Assembly: GCA_003153775.1 (NCBI GenBank)
Contig: PMBI01000041.1
Span: 3,805 to 56,914 of the forward strand
Direction: 5' to 3'
Length of the DNA: 53,110 bases
Source: Syntrophaceae bacterium
GTDB lineage: Bacteria; Desulfobacterota; Syntrophia; Syntrophales; UBA2185
Below the pieces are notes generated by a model. That model made no database searches. It worked only from the letters and a program-made list of their open reading frames with translations, and was not told the DNA's origin. The translations under genes were made by a program, and so were the position numbers. Shown one piece after another: positions 1-9,582 of the stretch. Numbering within the stretch: the first letter of the stretch is position 1; each line of letters starts with the position of its first letter.

Positions 1-251
1 TGGTTCATCTCCTGAAGGTCGCGGTCGGCTTCAATCGCAGCACCATGAAACTTAGAGATAGCCTTTGCGGTTTCATACGCGCGTCTTAGTGGGCTTGACA
101 CGATCCTTTCGATCTGCTCGCCCTTGAGTGACTCTGCAAGTTTATCTGCCTGCATGCGGCCATAGTCGCTAAGCTCCGTATCGGTTATCCCCTGGACCCT
201 GTTTTCCCTGTTCAACAGCGTCTCTCCATGCCTGACCAGAATCAGCTTCAA
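1..251 (-). CDS. Histidine phosphatase family protein (phosphoglycerate mutase-like), 3' end cut off by the window
   Basis: Partial gene: the N-terminal 83 codons are present and the rest lies left of base 1. The protein opens with KLILVRHGET, the RHG phospho-histidine motif of the histidine phosphatase superfamily, and continues with SSPLRRAYETA, the second conserved block that follows in cobalamin-phosphatase/PGM-type members. The start is a TTG at 249-251, preceded by GGAG about 8 bases upstream. The ATG at 263 is followed by a stop after five codons and is not the start. The gene begins 18 bp after the hrpA stop on the same strand, so it is probably co-transcribed with hrpA. Substrate cannot be assigned: alpha-ribazole phosphatase, PGM-like and broad phosphatases share these motifs. 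Confidence 0.85.
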   Translation of the reverse strand, partial: MKLILVRHGETLLNRENRVQGITDTELSDYGRMQADKLAESLKGEQIERIVSSPLRRAYETAKAISKFHGAAIEADRDLQEMN

Positions 252-269
252 AGATGCGTCTCCATGCAA

Positions 270-3200
270 TCAGATGATGCGTTCAATTTCCTGCCTTTTC
301 GTTTCGAGACGCTTTCTCGAAACGGGAAAGGCGGTCTTCAGTTCCTGCGCAAATAGCGACACTTTGTATTCCTCAATCATCCACCGGTATTCTTCAATCA
401 GTTTCATTCTTTCATCGGATACGCCGGTGCTGCAGCTACTTATCATACATTGAAGATTATCGGAAAAAATATTTACCTCTTTGATCCTTTCCATTGCCTT
501 TTCCAGATGGGCGATTCCTCTTTCAGCGCGAATGCCGATTGCCTTCAGATACCTCATGACGTGGGTCAGTCTCGCGCTGTCATAGTGTATCAAAAAATCA
601 CCCGGCAGGAGCTGATTCATTTCTCCCCTGAGATATTCAAGATAGCGGAGCGCCGGTTTGTTTGCGCGATTGGCGTGCCTGAGCGTTTGAAGAAATGCAG
701 AAGTGTCGTAGTAGGATCTTATGGCAGGTCCGCACGCATGCATGATATCCTGGCCGTGAGGCAGTAAGCGGGTCCTGATGTCTTCTGCATGCCTGATGAA
801 TACATCCTGTGATCTGATGTGCTTTGAGAAAAGATCATGCACCAGCTTATCGAGTATGGCACTTTCTACTGATTTTACACCGCCGAATGAATCAGCCCAC
901 CTCTTCATATCTCCGCTGAGAGAGATGGATTTCTTAAGATACTTAAGCTCGTTCTTGAAATAAATTTTATAGAGCGCTCGAACGCCCTTCTTATGCAATA
1001 CCTCCGCCTCATGTTTGTTCTTGTATAGACGAATGTTGACGCACCCATGGGCAGCTTCGAGTCCGGGGTATGCGTAGCCCTCCAATTGGCCTCGACTATC
1101 GAGGGCGATGGCGTCGGGGAGATCCCCGAAATCCCAGGCTGTCACATTTGCCTTTTCCCAGGACTTGCGCGCCTTATCGAAGGCGCTTGACTGGGCTTCG
1201 GCGATGATGTCTTGCTGAAGGCGGCTGATGTCGCGGCTCGCAGTAAGTTCCGATCCCCTGTCATCTATAACGGCAAAGCGCGGCTGCAGACGGTCGTCGA
1301 CGGCGTCTGTATTCCATGATGACGCCGGTATATTCACGCCGAACCGTCGATGGATAAATTTACCGAGGGCGGAGATAAGGAGGTCTCCTTCATCCGTCAT
1401 TTCGGCCATGATGAAATCGCAGGTTTGTGAGAGAGGGAGAAGTTTCTTCCTGTACTCCTTGGGGAGCCCTTTCAAGAGAGAAGTGACTCTCTCCTGCATG
1501 AGACCCGGGACGATCCAATCGACGGAGGCTGCCGGAACCGTTGAGATCATATGGAGGGGAACCTTCACGGTTACTCCGTCTTTGGGATGACCGGGTTCAT
1601 AGTGGTAGTCGCATCTGAAGCGATGGCCTGCAAGAGTGACGTCATCCGGGTACTGGGCGAATTCCTCCTCCTCCGGAATGCGTGCGAGGACGTCTTCTTC
1701 CCGCATCCGGAGAAATTTATCGCTTCCTCTGTCCCTGATCAGTTTCTGAAGGGACCTGGCGTCATATATGCACGGGAGCCTTTCCTGATAGAAGCGTGCG
1801 AGTTCGTCCTCTCCGGCAAGGAGGTTGCGTCTCCTGATCTTATCCTCCATACGGGATATTTGCTCGATCACTCCCTGATTGTGAAGCAGGAAAGGGAAGG
1901 GCTTCTTCAAGTCCGCTTCGACGAGGGCGCTGCGGATAAAAATCCCGGAAGCTTCATCCGGATTTATCGGCCCGTAGGAAACGGGCCTCCCTGTGACTAT
2001 CACGAGGCCGAACAGGCTGACCTGTTCATAGGCAACGACTTCGCCGCGGTCCCGGCTCCAGTGCGGCTCGGAATAGGTTCTCCGGCACAGGCTGCCTCCG
2101 AGCTCCTCGAGCCATTCCACCTTGATATTGGCGGCCGTGCGTGCAAACAGCCGTGAAGTCTCGATCATCTCGGCAGCGACGATCCAGCTTCCCCCTTTGC
2201 CGAAAAGCCCGGACCCGGGGAAGATCATCACATCCTTTCCCCTTGCCGCCGCATAGATATTCTTTTCTTTTCTCATCGCGATATTGGAAAGATAGCCGCT
2301 CAGGATAGATTTATGTATGCCGTCGTAGATTGGCTTATCATCGTCTTCCCTTCTCTTCCTTATTTTCCATCCCTGTTCTTCCAGTATCGCCTTGAGCTGA
2401 TCGTAGACATCAACCCACTCCCTCATCCTCCTTATGGAAAGATAATTCTCCCGGCAGAATTTCTTCATCCGGCCCTTGCTTCTTACGGTTTGCATGAGGC
2501 CGTGGTATTGATTCCAGATGCGAAGCAGGGTCACGAAATCCGAGGTAGGGTCGGCAAAGCGGGCATGGACCTTGTCGGCCTCCTTCTCCATTTCGAGGGG
2601 CCGTTCCCTCGGGTCCTGGACGCTGAGCGCGGAAGAGATGATCAGGATTTCGTTCACGCATCCTTCCCGCTCCGCTTCGATGATCATACGTGATATCCGC
2701 GGATCAATGGGCAGGCGCGCCATCATCCTCCCTCTTTCCGTCAGCGAAGAGCGCTTGCCATCGCTCGCCTCTCCATTCTTTATGTCCGTTGTGATGGCCC
2801 CGAGCTCCCTGAGAATATCTGTGCCGTCCCTGATGCTCTTCGGGTGCGGCGGATCGATAAAGGGGTACGTCGATATGTCCCCGAGATTGAGGAAAAGCAT
2901 TCGCAGAATGACCTCCGCCAGGTTTGATCTGAGAATCTCCGGTTCCGTAAACAGCGGGCGGTTTTCAAAGTCGGCCCGATCGAACAGACGGATACAAACC
3001 CCGTTCTGTACGCGGCCGCATCTTCCCTTCCTCTGATCGGCACTGCTTTTCGAAATCGCCCTCACGGGCAGGCTTGTCGTGCGGGAGCGGGGGTTGTACT
3101 CTGAGATACGCGCCAGGCCCGTATCGATTACGTATCTGATTCCGGGAATGGTAATGGATGTCTCCGCAACATTAGTTGCCACCACGATCTTTCTTCGCGA

Positions 3201-4094
3201 TGCCGGTTGAAAGATGCGGCGCTGTTCCCTCCAGGGCAGACGGGCAAACAGGGGAAGAACGGCGGCTCTGTGATCGAGCTTCGCCTCAATCAGCTGGCAG
3301 GTCTCCCGTATATCCCGCTCCGTGGGCATAAATACGAGAATATCGCCTTCCGATCTGTCTTTCAGCACCTTTTCGAGGGCTTTCACGGCGCCGTCAACAT
3401 AAGTTATCTCGCCTTTTTCCTCGAGTTGATGATCAAGAGGCTGGTAGCGGACGTCAACAGGGTACATGCGCCCGGAGACCTCAATTATCGGGGCATGGAA
3501 GGCGCGGGAGAATTTTTCCGTATCGATGGTCGCCGACGTGATGATTACCTTGATATCGCTTCTTTTCCTGACGAGAGTCAGGAGAATGCCTAAGACAAAA
3601 TCGATATTGAGACTTCTTTCATGGGCCTCATCCACGATGACGGTGTCGTACCTGCGGAGGTAAGGATCATTCTGTGCTTCGTTCAGGAGAATTCCGTCTG
3701 TCATGATCTTTATGTAATTGTTCCTGCCGGAGCGGTCTTCAAAACGGATCTGGTAGCCGACGGAGCGGCCGATCTCCTCGCCAAGCTCTTCCGCTATGCG
3801 GTGTGCCACGGTCACGGCAGCCACCCTCCTCGGCTGGGTGCATCCTATGACACCCAAAAGCCCCCGGCCGGCCTCGATGCACATCTTCGGTATCTGCGTC
3901 GTCTTTCCTGATCCGGTTTCTCCGGTTATGACGACGACGCGGTGCTTTCTTATGGCCTTGACGATGTCATCACGTCGTACTGTAATCGGGAGAGCTCCCG
4001 GGTAGGTAATTACCGGCATATTGCGGAGACGGAGGCCTCTTTTATCAGGGGCAGTCCCAAGTTTGTTCTGCTTCAAGATGCGGTTCTCAGTCAT
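270..4094 (-). CDS. hrpA: ATP-dependent RNA helicase HrpA (DEAH box)
   Basis: DEAH-box RNA helicase, about 1270 residues, close to the roughly 1300 of E. coli HrpA. Counting from an upstream TTG at 4133: Walker A GETGSGKT at 71-78, DEAH at 168-171, SAT at 200-202, and a QRKGRCGR motif VI near 370. A helicase-associated/OB region and a long C-terminal DUF3418-type domain follow, as in HrpA. The family acts on RNA in the cytoplasm and has been linked to rescue of stalled ribosomes. Three in-frame starts exist: TTG 4133, ATG 4094 and ATG 4019. A TTGACA-18-AATAAT promoter spans 4133-4104, so the TTG would lie inside the -35 box and is unlikely. ATG 4094 is chosen, but it has no Shine-Dalgarno and would be almost leaderless. 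ATG 4019 starts just before the conserved TYPGALPI block and is equally possible. Confidence 0.93.
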   Translation of the reverse strand: MTENRILKQNKLGTAPDKRGLRLRNMPVITYPGALPITVRRDDIVKAIRKHRVVVITGETGSGKTTQIPKMCIEAGRGLLGVIGCTQPRRVAAVTVAHRIAEELGEEIGRSVGYQIRFEDRSGRNNYIKIMTDGILLNEAQNDPYLRRYDTVIVDEAHERSLNIDFVLGILLTLVRKRSDIKVIITSATIDTEKFSRAFHAPIIEVSGRMYPVDVRYQPLDHQLEEKGEITYVDGAVKALEKVLKDRSEGDILVFMPTERDIRETCQLIEAKLDHRAAVLPLFARLPWREQRRIFQPASRRKIVVATNVAETSITIPGIRYVIDTGLARISEYNPRSRTTSLPVRAISKSSADQRKGRCGRVQNGVCIRLFDRADFENRPLFTEPEILRSNLAEVILRMLFLNLGDISTYPFIDPPHPKSIRDGTDILRELGAITTDIKNGEASDGKRSSLTERGRMMARLPIDPRISRMIIEAEREGCVNEILIISSALSVQDPRERPLEMEKEADKVHARFADPTSDFVTLLRIWNQYHGLMQTVRSKGRMKKFCRENYLSIRRMREWVDVYDQLKAILEEQGWKIRKRREDDDKPIYDGIHKSILSGYLSNIAMRKEKNIYAAARGKDVMIFPGSGLFGKGGSWIVAAEMIETSRLFARTAANIKVEWLEELGGSLCRRTYSEPHWSRDRGEVVAYEQVSLFGLVIVTGRPVSYGPINPDEASGIFIRSALVEADLKKPFPFLLHNQGVIEQISRMEDKIRRRNLLAGEDELARFYQERLPCIYDARSLQKLIRDRGSDKFLRMREEDVLARIPEEEEFAQYPDDVTLAGHRFRCDYHYEPGHPKDGVTVKVPLHMISTVPAASVDWIVPGLMQERVTSLLKGLPKEYRKKLLPLSQTCDFIMAEMTDEGDLLISALGKFIHRRFGVNIPASSWNTDAVDDRLQPRFAVIDDRGSELTASRDISRLQQDIIAEAQSSAFDKARKSWEKANVTAWDFGDLPDAIALDSRGQLEGYAYPGLEAAHGCVNIRLYKNKHEAEVLHKKGVRALYKIYFKNELKYLKKSISLSGDMKRWADSFGGVKSVESAILDKLVHDLFSKHIRSQDVFIRHAEDIRTRLLPHGQDIMHACGPAIRSYYDTSAFLQTLRHANRANKPALRYLEYLRGEMNQLLPGDFLIHYDSARLTHVMRYLKAIGIRAERGIAHLEKAMERIKEVNIFSDNLQCMISSCSTGVSDERMKLIEEYRWMIEEYKVSLFAQELKTAFPVSRKRLETKRQEIERII

Positions 4095-4103
4095 ATGTGT
4101 GGC

Positions 4104-4133
4104 ATTATTCCATGAAGTTGGCCGGGATGTCAA
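4104..4133 (-). promoter_or_regulatory. Sigma-70-type promoter for hrpA
   Basis: On the minus strand TTGACA (4133-4128) is followed by an 18-base spacer and AATAAT (4109-4104). The -35 is a perfect match and the -10 has one mismatch. It lies directly upstream of the ATG at 4094, so transcription would begin within a few bases of that codon. Confidence 0.5.
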
Positions 4134-4340
4134 TAATCCGACGCGTGATTACTTATTCTGCAAGCGGAGCAAGGCGAAAATATTCAACGCTGACGACCGG
4201 TGCGAGGGCTGTGGCACGGCGCTGCGCGCGCTTCCGGGTGCTATTTCCCAACCCTTGAAAGACGCTGCTGTATCTGTTTTTCCACCCTTGGGTCCTCTGC
4301 CTGCCGCACAGCATTCTTCTCTTAGGCTGTAATACTTCCA
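4134..4340. other. Intergenic stretch between divergent hrpA and the glycogen fusion gene
   Basis: About 380 bases separate the two divergent genes. The AT-rich part at 4341-4380 holds a promoter. The remainder, roughly 4150-4330, is noticeably GC-rich, with short open frames on both strands (62 codons minus, parts of a frame plus) that lack ribosome sites and familiar motifs. No known RNA family was recognised in it. Confidence 0.4.
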
Positions 4341-4369
4341 TTTACAGTTATCTTAAAAAGTTATATACT
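4341..4369 (+). promoter_or_regulatory. Sigma-70-type promoter for the GH57/GT5 gene
   Basis: TTTACA (4341-4346), a 17-base spacer and TATACT (4364-4369) sit in an AT-rich patch. Transcription would start near 4376, giving a leader of about 140 bases before the chosen ATG at 4519. Confidence 0.6.
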
Positions 4370-4518
4370 AATTACAAGCAGGCAGGAATATTGCAAGAAA
4401 AAACGGATATCTAAGAACTCGATCCCCGTATCCCGCCGGTAAGAAGTTGGGAATGATTACCATACCTGAAGCCGACAGAAAATCGGCCGATGGCGATGAG
4501 ACAGAAAAGGGTTTTGAA

Positions 4519-7221
4519 ATGCCGCTCACCACATTTTGCTTTCACCTCCATCAGCCTTTCCGGCTCCATCCGGAAAGACACGAGTTCCTGTGGGAAGAAA
4601 AGAACAGGGATGTCTTCATCAAGGTCTCGGAAAAGTGTTACCTCCCCGCGATCTCCATGTTTACGGACCTTATCTCGCGCTACGATGGATTCAAGATTGC
4701 CTTCAGCATGTCCGGTACATTTCTCGAACAGGCTGAGCTTTACCAGCCCGATGTAATCAAGAGCTTGCAGGGATTGGTTGAAGCGGGAAGGGAAAGCCGC
4801 CAGGTGGAATTGCTCGACGAAACCTATTATCATTCTCTTGCCAGCCTGTTTGCCGATCCCCAAAAACAGGAGTTCCGGGACCAGGTGACGCTTCACAGGG
4901 AGCAGATACATAAACTGTTTGGTGTTCTGCCGACTGCATTCAAGAATACGGAGCTTATGTACAACGGCAGTATTGCGGAAGTTGTTTCTGATATGGGGTA
5001 TCTTGCGATTCTCTGCGAAAAGAGAGACGACATGTTCGTGGAGAAGAGCGGCCCCATTTCCTCCAATGCAATCTTCAGGGCTAAGGGAAGTAATTTGATC
5101 GTCATTCCGAGAGATAGGGAATTGAGCGATGAAATCGCTTTCAGGTTTCCGTATGTCTATGTATCTCCGGATGAGTATGCATCGCGTATAGCGAAAGTCG
5201 AGGGCGAAGCCGTCTTGTTGGGTTATGAACTGGAGCACATAGGCGAGTACATACGTAAGGACAAGGGCATATTCGAGTTCTGGAAAGGATTGCCGGAAGC
5301 CCTCACAAAATTTCCGGACATTATTGTGAGCAATCCATCGGAGACTGCCGGACGATACTCGGATGCTGATTTGCCGGTCATATCCATTCACGATTTATCT
5401 CCATCATCATGGGATGATAAGGCGAGAGATACCTTTGGATGGCTCAGCAATCCCACACAGGAGGACCTATTCAGAGACATCGAAAGTATGGAGAAGGATG
5501 TGAGAAGAGCGGGCGGAGAACTTCTGACGAAATGGCGGCAATTAACCACCTCGGATCATCTCTATTTCCTCCATGAAAAGATTGGTGAAGATCATGCGGT
5601 TCATTTCTATTTTAACCCGTATGATGGATCGATGGGCCAGCCCGCTCATATATTGACGAGGAAGATAGATGACATCCAGATGCTCATAAAAAGATTCCAT
5701 ATCTTAAAACACGGCGGTAAGACGGCCCTCTTGATGATAACGCCGGAAACCGCAAGACTGCCGCAGGATATGGGGGCTCTGGCAAGATACATTACCGGGA
5801 AAAGCGGGGGGCAGGGAGAGGTAATTTCCGCACTGTGCGAGGGTCTGACGGAGAGGGGCATTGATGTCCATCTGGTGACCTTGAATCTGAAAAAAAGGTT
5901 TCAGAGAGAAATGCATTTGGATGAGCAGCAGTGGCGGGAAATAAGGTACAAAATCGATCCCGAAAAGATTCACCTTATCAGCTCCGCCATTTTTGCGGAC
6001 AATCTCAGCGCCTATTCCGGCGATCCACTGATGACCGCGGCGGAATTTCAAAAAGAGATCGTCAATAATCTGATCAAGGACGTCAGGGCGAAGCATGGAG
6101 GCAGGGTTATCATCCACAGCCATGACTGGATGGCGGGTGGCGCCATAACTGCCTATGCCAAGGCCACCGGAATACCAGTTCTGCATACGGTCCATAACGT
6201 GTTTACGGAAAATGTACCTGTTGAGTTTCTTAGAGGGATCAATCTTAGGAACATAGCCGATTACGTCTATTTTTCTGAACAGAATGGAAAGAAAGCGATA
6301 GACTGCCAGGCGACAGCAATAAAGAATGCGACTGTCGTCAATTTTGTGGGGAAGAGATTCTTGGAAGAAGTCGTTGATGATTACTTCATGGACAGGGTCC
6401 TTGTGCCTCCAAGTGTGCGCCAGGAAGTAAAGGCGAAATATTACCAGGACTCTGCCAAGGCCATCATCAATGCTCCCTCCCGCGCGATGTATCCGGAGCA
6501 TTGTGAATACTGTGTGAGGACGTTCGGCCCGGATGGCCCGTTTATGGAAGCAAAGAAAGAGAATCTCGTTGAATTTCAGAAGAGGACGGGTCTCCAGATT
6601 AATCCGGACGCGATCTTGTTCTTCTGGCCTTCGCGGCTTGATCCCTTCCAGAAGGGGGTGGATCTCTTTGAGCACATTGCGCAGCATTTTGTGACGGTGA
6701 ACGGCGATGCGCAAATTGCGATTGTCGCTGATGGCGTGGGAAACGATCGTACGCATGTGGATATTTTGGGGAGAATCGCCTGTGGATCAAGCGGCAAGAT
6801 TACCTACCAACCCTTCAGCGAAAGTCTTTCCATGCTGGGGTACGCCGCTGCGAACGATGTATTCGGTGCGTCGCTTTATGAGCCCTGCGGTCAGATCGAT
6901 CAGATAGGAAACCTCTTCGGGGCCACAGCCACCAACCGCGATACAGGCGGGTATCATGACAAGATAAGGGAACTCAGGTTGAAGAGGGATGGATCTCCCC
7001 ACGATGTAGGCAATGGTTTTCTTTTCAGAAATTATGACCCGGGAGGCCTGTGGTACGGTTTGACCAGGAGCATTGCCTTTCACAGGAGAGCTTTGAAGAT
7101 CAGAGAAACGCAGATCAAGCGCATCATGAAGGAGGCGCGCGAAAGATACGACCTCGGAAGCATGATTGACGAGTACGTCAGAATCTATGAGAGGCTGAAC
7201 GGCGGGAGGCCGCTGGCTTAG
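4519..7221 (+). CDS. GH57 glycoside hydrolase-like / GT5 glycogen synthase fusion protein
   Basis: Two-domain alpha-glucan protein of 900 residues. Residues 1 to about 400 form a GH57 domain: HLHQP at 10-14, the LLDETYYHS block near 98-106, and the nucleophile motif KNTELMY with Glu145. The acid/base motif, D-Y-E-x-F-G-E-H in active GH57 alpha-amylases, reads LLGYELEHIGEY here, so Gly235 replaces the Asp. From about residue 402 a GT5 glycogen/starch synthase follows, with KSGGQGE (428-434), a SRLDPFQKG motif and YEPCGQIDQIG. GT5 enzymes transfer glucose from ADP- or UDP-glucose to a growing glucan. The start is ATG 4519 because AAAAGG lies 8 bases upstream and the conserved GH57 sequence begins immediately; TTG 4447 and ATG 4453 upstream have poor ribosome sites. 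It converges with glgB, the natural partner enzyme. The GH57 half may now bind glucan rather than cut it (inference). Confidence 0.88.
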   Translation: MPLTTFCFHLHQPFRLHPERHEFLWEEKNRDVFIKVSEKCYLPAISMFTDLISRYDGFKIAFSMSGTFLEQAELYQPDVIKSLQGLVEAGRESRQVELLDETYYHSLASLFADPQKQEFRDQVTLHREQIHKLFGVLPTAFKNTELMYNGSIAEVVSDMGYLAILCEKRDDMFVEKSGPISSNAIFRAKGSNLIVIPRDRELSDEIAFRFPYVYVSPDEYASRIAKVEGEAVLLGYELEHIGEYIRKDKGIFEFWKGLPEALTKFPDIIVSNPSETAGRYSDADLPVISIHDLSPSSWDDKARDTFGWLSNPTQEDLFRDIESMEKDVRRAGGELLTKWRQLTTSDHLYFLHEKIGEDHAVHFYFNPYDGSMGQPAHILTRKIDDIQMLIKRFHILKHGGKTALLMITPETARLPQDMGALARYITGKSGGQGEVISALCEGLTERGIDVHLVTLNLKKRFQREMHLDEQQWREIRYKIDPEKIHLISSAIFADNLSAYSGDPLMTAAEFQKEIVNNLIKDVRAKHGGRVIIHSHDWMAGGAITAYAKATGIPVLHTVHNVFTENVPVEFLRGINLRNIADYVYFSEQNGKKAIDCQATAIKNATVVNFVGKRFLEEVVDDYFMDRVLVPPSVRQEVKAKYYQDSAKAIINAPSRAMYPEHCEYCVRTFGPDGPFMEAKKENLVEFQKRTGLQINPDAILFFWPSRLDPFQKGVDLFEHIAQHFVTVNGDAQIAIVADGVGNDRTHVDILGRIACGSSGKITYQPFSESLSMLGYAAANDVFGASLYEPCGQIDQIGNLFGATATNRDTGGYHDKIRELRLKRDGSPHDVGNGFLFRNYDPGGLWYGLTRSIAFHRRALKIRETQIKRIMKEARERYDLGSMIDEYVRIYERLNGGRPLA

Positions 7222-7424
7222 CGACAAAGAAGTCACTTCCTATATCTTCTGCATACGAAACATTCACATTTGTAACTTCTTAGAAAGTCCCTTGGTTCCT
7301 TTCTCCTCTGCTTTGTATTTAGGTGAAGAGCTTCGTTAAGATCTATAAACGCGTTGCGTTCTGGTTCTCACGGACTGCAGGCATCGTGGGATGATAGGGA
7401 TGGCAGGGATCAACATTTGCAAGC

Positions 7425-9452
7425 TCAGATCCTGCGGAGGACCAGTGCCGTGCGGGTCGGCAGATAAACGGTGGAGCGATTGCGCAGAGCGCCGTCTGGC
7501 AGTGGCATAGGTCTGGTAAAGTAGGTCTGTTCGGGCTCGATGCGTCCATGCCCGCCGAAGGCCTTCGCATCGCTGTCGAGTATGAGATTATACTGGCCGG
7601 GATGAAGATCAACGGGATAATCGGGAAAGGACTGCGCAGGATTGAAGCTGAAAAGGAAGACAAGGCCGGCACGCTCGAATCCCAGCAATTGATTCTCCTG
7701 ATGCTCGAGGATTAGGTTTATCGCTTGCGTATCGAGAAGGGCGTATTCGGACGCGAGACGCATCATGGCCTTGTCGAATTCGCCGAGAAACCGGTAGAGA
7801 AGACTGTCATCATCGCGCAGGTTCCACTGGCGGCGCGCATACCTGTATGACCAGTTGTTCCCCTCGCGGGGAAAATCGACCCATTCCGGATGTCCGAATT
7901 CATTGCCCATGAAGTTCAGGTAACCGCTGCCGGCGGTAGCCAGGGTAAGGAGGCGGATCATCTTGTGCAGGGCCACGCCGCGCTCCACCCTTAAATTTGA
8001 CTTAAAGATGTTCATGTGGTCATACATGTCGGCATCAATGAGCCGGAAGATAAGCGTCTTGTCGCCAACGAGCGCCTGGTCGTGGGATTCAACGTAGCCG
8101 ATGGTCTTCTCGTCTGCGCGGCGATTGGTCAGCTCATAATAAAGGCTCCCCATAGGCCACCGCTCATCAGGTATCTCCTTGACAATCTTAATCCAGTAAT
8201 CGGGCACCCCCATGGCAAGGCGGTAATCGAAACCATAGCCGCCTTTCTCGATGGGAACGGCCAGTCCCGGCATGCCGCTCACGTCTTCAGCAACGGTGAC
8301 CGCAGCCGGCTTGACGGTGTGTATGACCTTGTTGGCAAGGGTGAGGTAGACGAGGGCGTCATCATCGACATTCTTTCCGAAATAGTCTTGGTAGGAGGCA
8401 AATATCCTCTCCAAACCATGGTCGAGATAAAGCATGCTTGTCACACCGTCGAAGCGGAAGCCGTCGAAATGGTACTCGTCCAGCCAGAAGCGGCAATTGG
8501 AAAGGAGAAAATGGAGGACTTCGGGTTTGCCGTAGTCGAAACAGCGGGAATCCCATGCCCAGTGGAAGCCCCGCGGGCCATTATGAAAATACTGATAAAA
8601 CGTGCCGTCAAAACGGCTGATCCCCTCTTGCTCATTGCGCGCCGCATGGGAGTGCACGATATCCATGAGCACGGAAATGCCCGACGCGTGCGCGGCATCG
8701 ACCAGCGCTTTCAGTTCCTCCGGCGTGCCGAAGCGGGAAGAAGCGGCAAAAAAGCTGGAAACATGGTAGCCGAAGGAACCGTAATACGGGTGTTCCTGGA
8801 TGGCCATCAGTTGCAAGGCGTTGTATCCGGCGTCGACCACGCGGGGCAGGATTTTCTCCCGGAACTCGTCAAAGGTTCCGATCTTTTCCTCAGTCTGGGC
8901 CATGCCTACGTGCGCTTCATAAATTCTTGGCGCTTCCGGCGAGGGAACGAATGAACTCTTCCGCCACTGATATGAGGCGCCGGGTTCCCACACCTGGGCG
9001 GCAAACAGTTTGGTATGCTGGTCCTGGACCGTACGGCGGACGTATGCGGGAATACGTTCGCCATGTCCGCCGGGCCAGTGGACAGATAGTTTATAAAGCT
9101 GGCCGTGATTGAGTTTGGTGCGGGGGAGCCTCAGTTCCCAGTTCCCCTCGTCACTGATCCGGTGGAGGGCAAATTCCTGTTCCTTTCGCCAGCCGTTGAA
9201 ATCACCGATGAGAAATACAGCCGTGGCATAAGGCGCCCATTCCCGGAACACCCATTCGTCTCCATCGCGATGGAGACCGAAGTATTCGTGACCGGAGGCA
9301 AAGTCCGCAAGCGACATACGGCCGCCCGTAAGGCGCCGTTCCGTCGCCTTGATTTTTTCGTATCTCTCATGGAGCACCGCTGCAAAGGGTTCAAGGAAAG
9401 GATCGCGCAGTATCATATGAGCGGTGTGATCGGCCTCGCCTTTTTTTTTCAT
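7425..9452 (-). CDS. glgB: 1,4-alpha-glucan branching enzyme (GH13)
   Basis: Glycogen branching enzyme of 675 residues, the usual length of the eukaryote-like bacterial GlgB type. An N-terminal CBM48-like module (FREWAPYATAVFLIGDFNGW) precedes the GH13 barrel. The barrel has region I MDIVHSH, region II GFRFDGVTSM with the Asp nucleophile, region III AEDVSG with the general acid Glu, and region IV ESHDQ, so the catalytic triad is intact. It introduces alpha-1,6 branches into the glucan made by the convergent GT5 fusion. The ATG at 9452 is preceded by AGGAA 8 bases upstream. The second to fourth codons are AAA in a run of nine A, a possible slippage site. The 200 bp between the two convergent genes contain no feature I can name. 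Confidence 0.95.
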   Translation of the reverse strand: MKKKGEADHTAHMILRDPFLEPFAAVLHERYEKIKATERRLTGGRMSLADFASGHEYFGLHRDGDEWVFREWAPYATAVFLIGDFNGWRKEQEFALHRISDEGNWELRLPRTKLNHGQLYKLSVHWPGGHGERIPAYVRRTVQDQHTKLFAAQVWEPGASYQWRKSSFVPSPEAPRIYEAHVGMAQTEEKIGTFDEFREKILPRVVDAGYNALQLMAIQEHPYYGSFGYHVSSFFAASSRFGTPEELKALVDAAHASGISVLMDIVHSHAARNEQEGISRFDGTFYQYFHNGPRGFHWAWDSRCFDYGKPEVLHFLLSNCRFWLDEYHFDGFRFDGVTSMLYLDHGLERIFASYQDYFGKNVDDDALVYLTLANKVIHTVKPAAVTVAEDVSGMPGLAVPIEKGGYGFDYRLAMGVPDYWIKIVKEIPDERWPMGSLYYELTNRRADEKTIGYVESHDQALVGDKTLIFRLIDADMYDHMNIFKSNLRVERGVALHKMIRLLTLATAGSGYLNFMGNEFGHPEWVDFPREGNNWSYRYARRQWNLRDDDSLLYRFLGEFDKAMMRLASEYALLDTQAINLILEHQENQLLGFERAGLVFLFSFNPAQSFPDYPVDLHPGQYNLILDSDAKAFGGHGRIEPEQTYFTRPMPLPDGALRNRSTVYLPTRTALVLRRI

Positions 9453-9582
9453 CGGGTGTTCCTGACTGCTGTCGAGATCATTCTCTCGAAGGCCTTTTCC
9501 GGCCTCTTCGCAATACGGGGAGGCGAGGGCCGCTGTTCAATTTCTTTAGTGAGGGCAAGTGTTCGGAAACCTCCAGTGATCG

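Noticed and set aside
450-4005. Several plus-strand open frames opposite hrpA (for example 1551-2156 and 2313-2693)
   Set aside because: They are antisense shadows of the helicase, lack ribosome sites and family motifs, and the minus-strand frame is fully explained by HrpA.
5704-6756. 350-codon minus-strand frame inside the GH57/GT5 gene
   Set aside because: Shadow of a strongly motif-supported gene; no start context or homology of its own.
8016-8954. 312-codon plus-strand frame inside glgB
   Set aside because: It mirrors the GH13 catalytic region. The minus-strand product has all GlgB motifs, and the plus frame has no recognisable domain.
9440-9520. Short GGCC/GGCC hairpin upstream of glgB as a terminator or riboswitch
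   Set aside because: The stem is only 4-5 bp with a bulge and there is no following T-run.
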